Assembly (NCBI GenBank): GCA_047630355.1
Contig: JBLHXN010000174.1
Location: forward strand, 1-6,307
From: JANQUM01 sp047630355
GTDB lineage: Bacteria; Bacteroidota; Bacteroidia; Cytophagales; Spirosomataceae
Direction of reading: 5' to 3'
DNA: 6,307 bases
The position numbers and the translations under genes were made by a program. Position 1 is the stretch's first letter, and each line of letters begins with the position of its first letter. The notes under the pieces are model-generated. The model had not been told where the DNA came from. It made no database searches and saw nothing but the letters and a program-made list of their open reading frames with translations. Shown in pieces: positions 5,787 to 6,307 of this stretch.

Positions 5787-6307
5787 TACGGAATGGGCAA
5801 AAACCTTTTCTACTCCTTGATTGCCTAAGCGTTTTCGAAAATGAACAAAGCCGCTCGGGTCACAGGGAAAATGGTGTTCAAAGTAAGCGTAACCACAGAA
5901 ATGCTGCATATAAGGATTCATGATCCAAGCACTAACCAGCGTTTCGTCGCCAAGGTTGTAGAGTTGCTTTAAGAGCAGCGAGCCAATCATTAGCCGTAAG
6001 GGCCGAGGGTTTGCCAGTAGTAGAGTACAACGTTGAAAATTCATTTTCAAAATAATTCCAATCTATCTTTTTAGCTAAAAGAACCAGTTCGTGCGATGGG
6101 TCGATGAAGTCAGCTAAAAGCGGACGAAATAAGTCTTTTTGGGATTGGGACGGCAACTTTCCCAACATAAATCACAAGGCTTATGCACTAAATTAACACT
6201 TTCCTTGCAAATAGTGTCAACAAAAAAAACAAATCACCCACATAATAAACTCAATATCATAGGTTTATGAAGTAAAGAAGGAGATACTAGTTAGTAGAGA
6301 ATATAGT

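Larger units (their letters stand above)
4679..6168 (-). pseudogene. IS5-family DDE transposase, multiply disrupted
   Basis: The ancestral protein can be rebuilt as about 436 residues once one extra base at each frame change and one repeat copy are removed. The N-terminal frame from the ATG at 6168 gives MLGKLPSQSQKDLFRPLLAD and YSTTGKPS, then shifts near 6003-6010 to RPLRLMIGSLLLKQLYNL. The main frame carries FCGYAYFEHHFPCDPSGFVH, FRKRLG, LSDTTVQENNTTFPTDAKL (first catalytic Asp, present twice), KNKTYSLHKPF, KPYEFGNKVGL and VVCDRGGK (second catalytic Asp). It stops at 4896-4898 after an A8 run (minus strand, 4918-4925). The next frame resumes with KKFRRRAAIKPVIGYLKAHF, MAQNYLMGAKSPHSNALLS and ATAWNWKKLMKKLSQELIS to the TGA at 4679-4681. 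Family members have AAIEPVIG, so the third catalytic residue is Lys here. Two frameshifts, a duplicated catalytic block and loss of the Glu make activity very unlikely. Confidence 0.88.
4643..6201 (-). mobile_element. IS5-family-like insertion sequence, inactive copy; ends tentative
   Basis: The element carries one transposase gene on the minus strand. Its ends are uncertain. The best terminal inverted repeat candidates are AAGTGATTAATTT at 4643-4655 and, read inward on the minus strand, AAGTGTTAATTT at 6201-6190. They agree over 12 bases with one gap and lie symmetrically, 23 bp beyond the transposase stop and 21 bp before its ATG. I could not find a convincing target-site duplication; TCCTT occurs at 4630-4634 and 6202-6206 but does not abut the left repeat. 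The left end lies next to the shortened signal peptide of the lipoprotein-sorting gene, so insertion may have removed that gene's start. Only unrecognised AT-rich sequence is visible from 6202 to the end of the window. Confidence 0.6.

Noticed and set aside
5430..5828. Plus-strand ORF of 132 codons with an internal repeat
   Set aside because: It is the antisense shadow of the transposase duplication; the repeat comes from the minus-strand gene.
6192..6220. Sigma-70-like promoter for the transposase (minus strand TTGACA, 17 bp, GTTAAT)
   Set aside because: The -35 matches perfectly but the -10 is weak, this is not the Bacteroidota promoter type, and it would straddle the tentative IS end.

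Overview
The window looks like chromosomal DNA of a member of the Bacteroidota, probably Cytophagales. The evidence is the style of the proteins (FAD/Fe-S oxidase tail, PIN toxin opening with MIYFDTDFL, cupin ending in DDIVRVQDDFGR), general absence of Shine-Dalgarno sequences, moderate-to-low GC, and matches to the Bacteroidota promoter elements (TTTG / TAnnTTTG). The species cannot be named from the sequence.

Layout. 1-417 (+) is the C-terminal end of a large FAD-linked oxidase with a cysteine-rich (CCG) Fe-S domain. 457-490 is a perfect 16-bp inverted repeat. 539-1630 (+) is an intact cytoplasmic esterase-like alpha/beta hydrolase with an N-terminal starch/glycogen-binding-like domain. 1675-2197 (+) is the wreck of a type II toxin-antitoxin pair: an antitoxin that has lost its ATG and its reading frame, followed by a PIN-domain toxin with its middle deleted. 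2219-3316 (+) is an intact glycerate kinase. 3339-3848 (-) is a small mannose-6-phosphate-isomerase-like cupin, convergent with the kinase. 3910-4619 (-) is an outer membrane lipoprotein-sorting protein (COG2834 type) broken by a one-base frameshift and probably short at its N-terminus. 4679-6168 (-) is a dead IS5-family transposase gene with two frameshifts, a 177-bp in-frame tandem duplication and a Lys where the last catalytic Glu should be. Nothing else recognisable is seen in 6202-6307.

The three live metabolic genes (oxidase tail, esterase, glycerate kinase) point the same way but do not form a demonstrable operon. A 2-hydroxyacid oxidase and a glycerate kinase could both serve glycolate/glycerate or lactate use; this is only inference. 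The most notable theme is decay: three neighbouring loci (toxin-antitoxin, lipoprotein-sorting gene, transposase) are all pseudogenes. I do not see evidence of a previously undescribed system. The best observations are the precise lesions and the internal duplication in the transposase.
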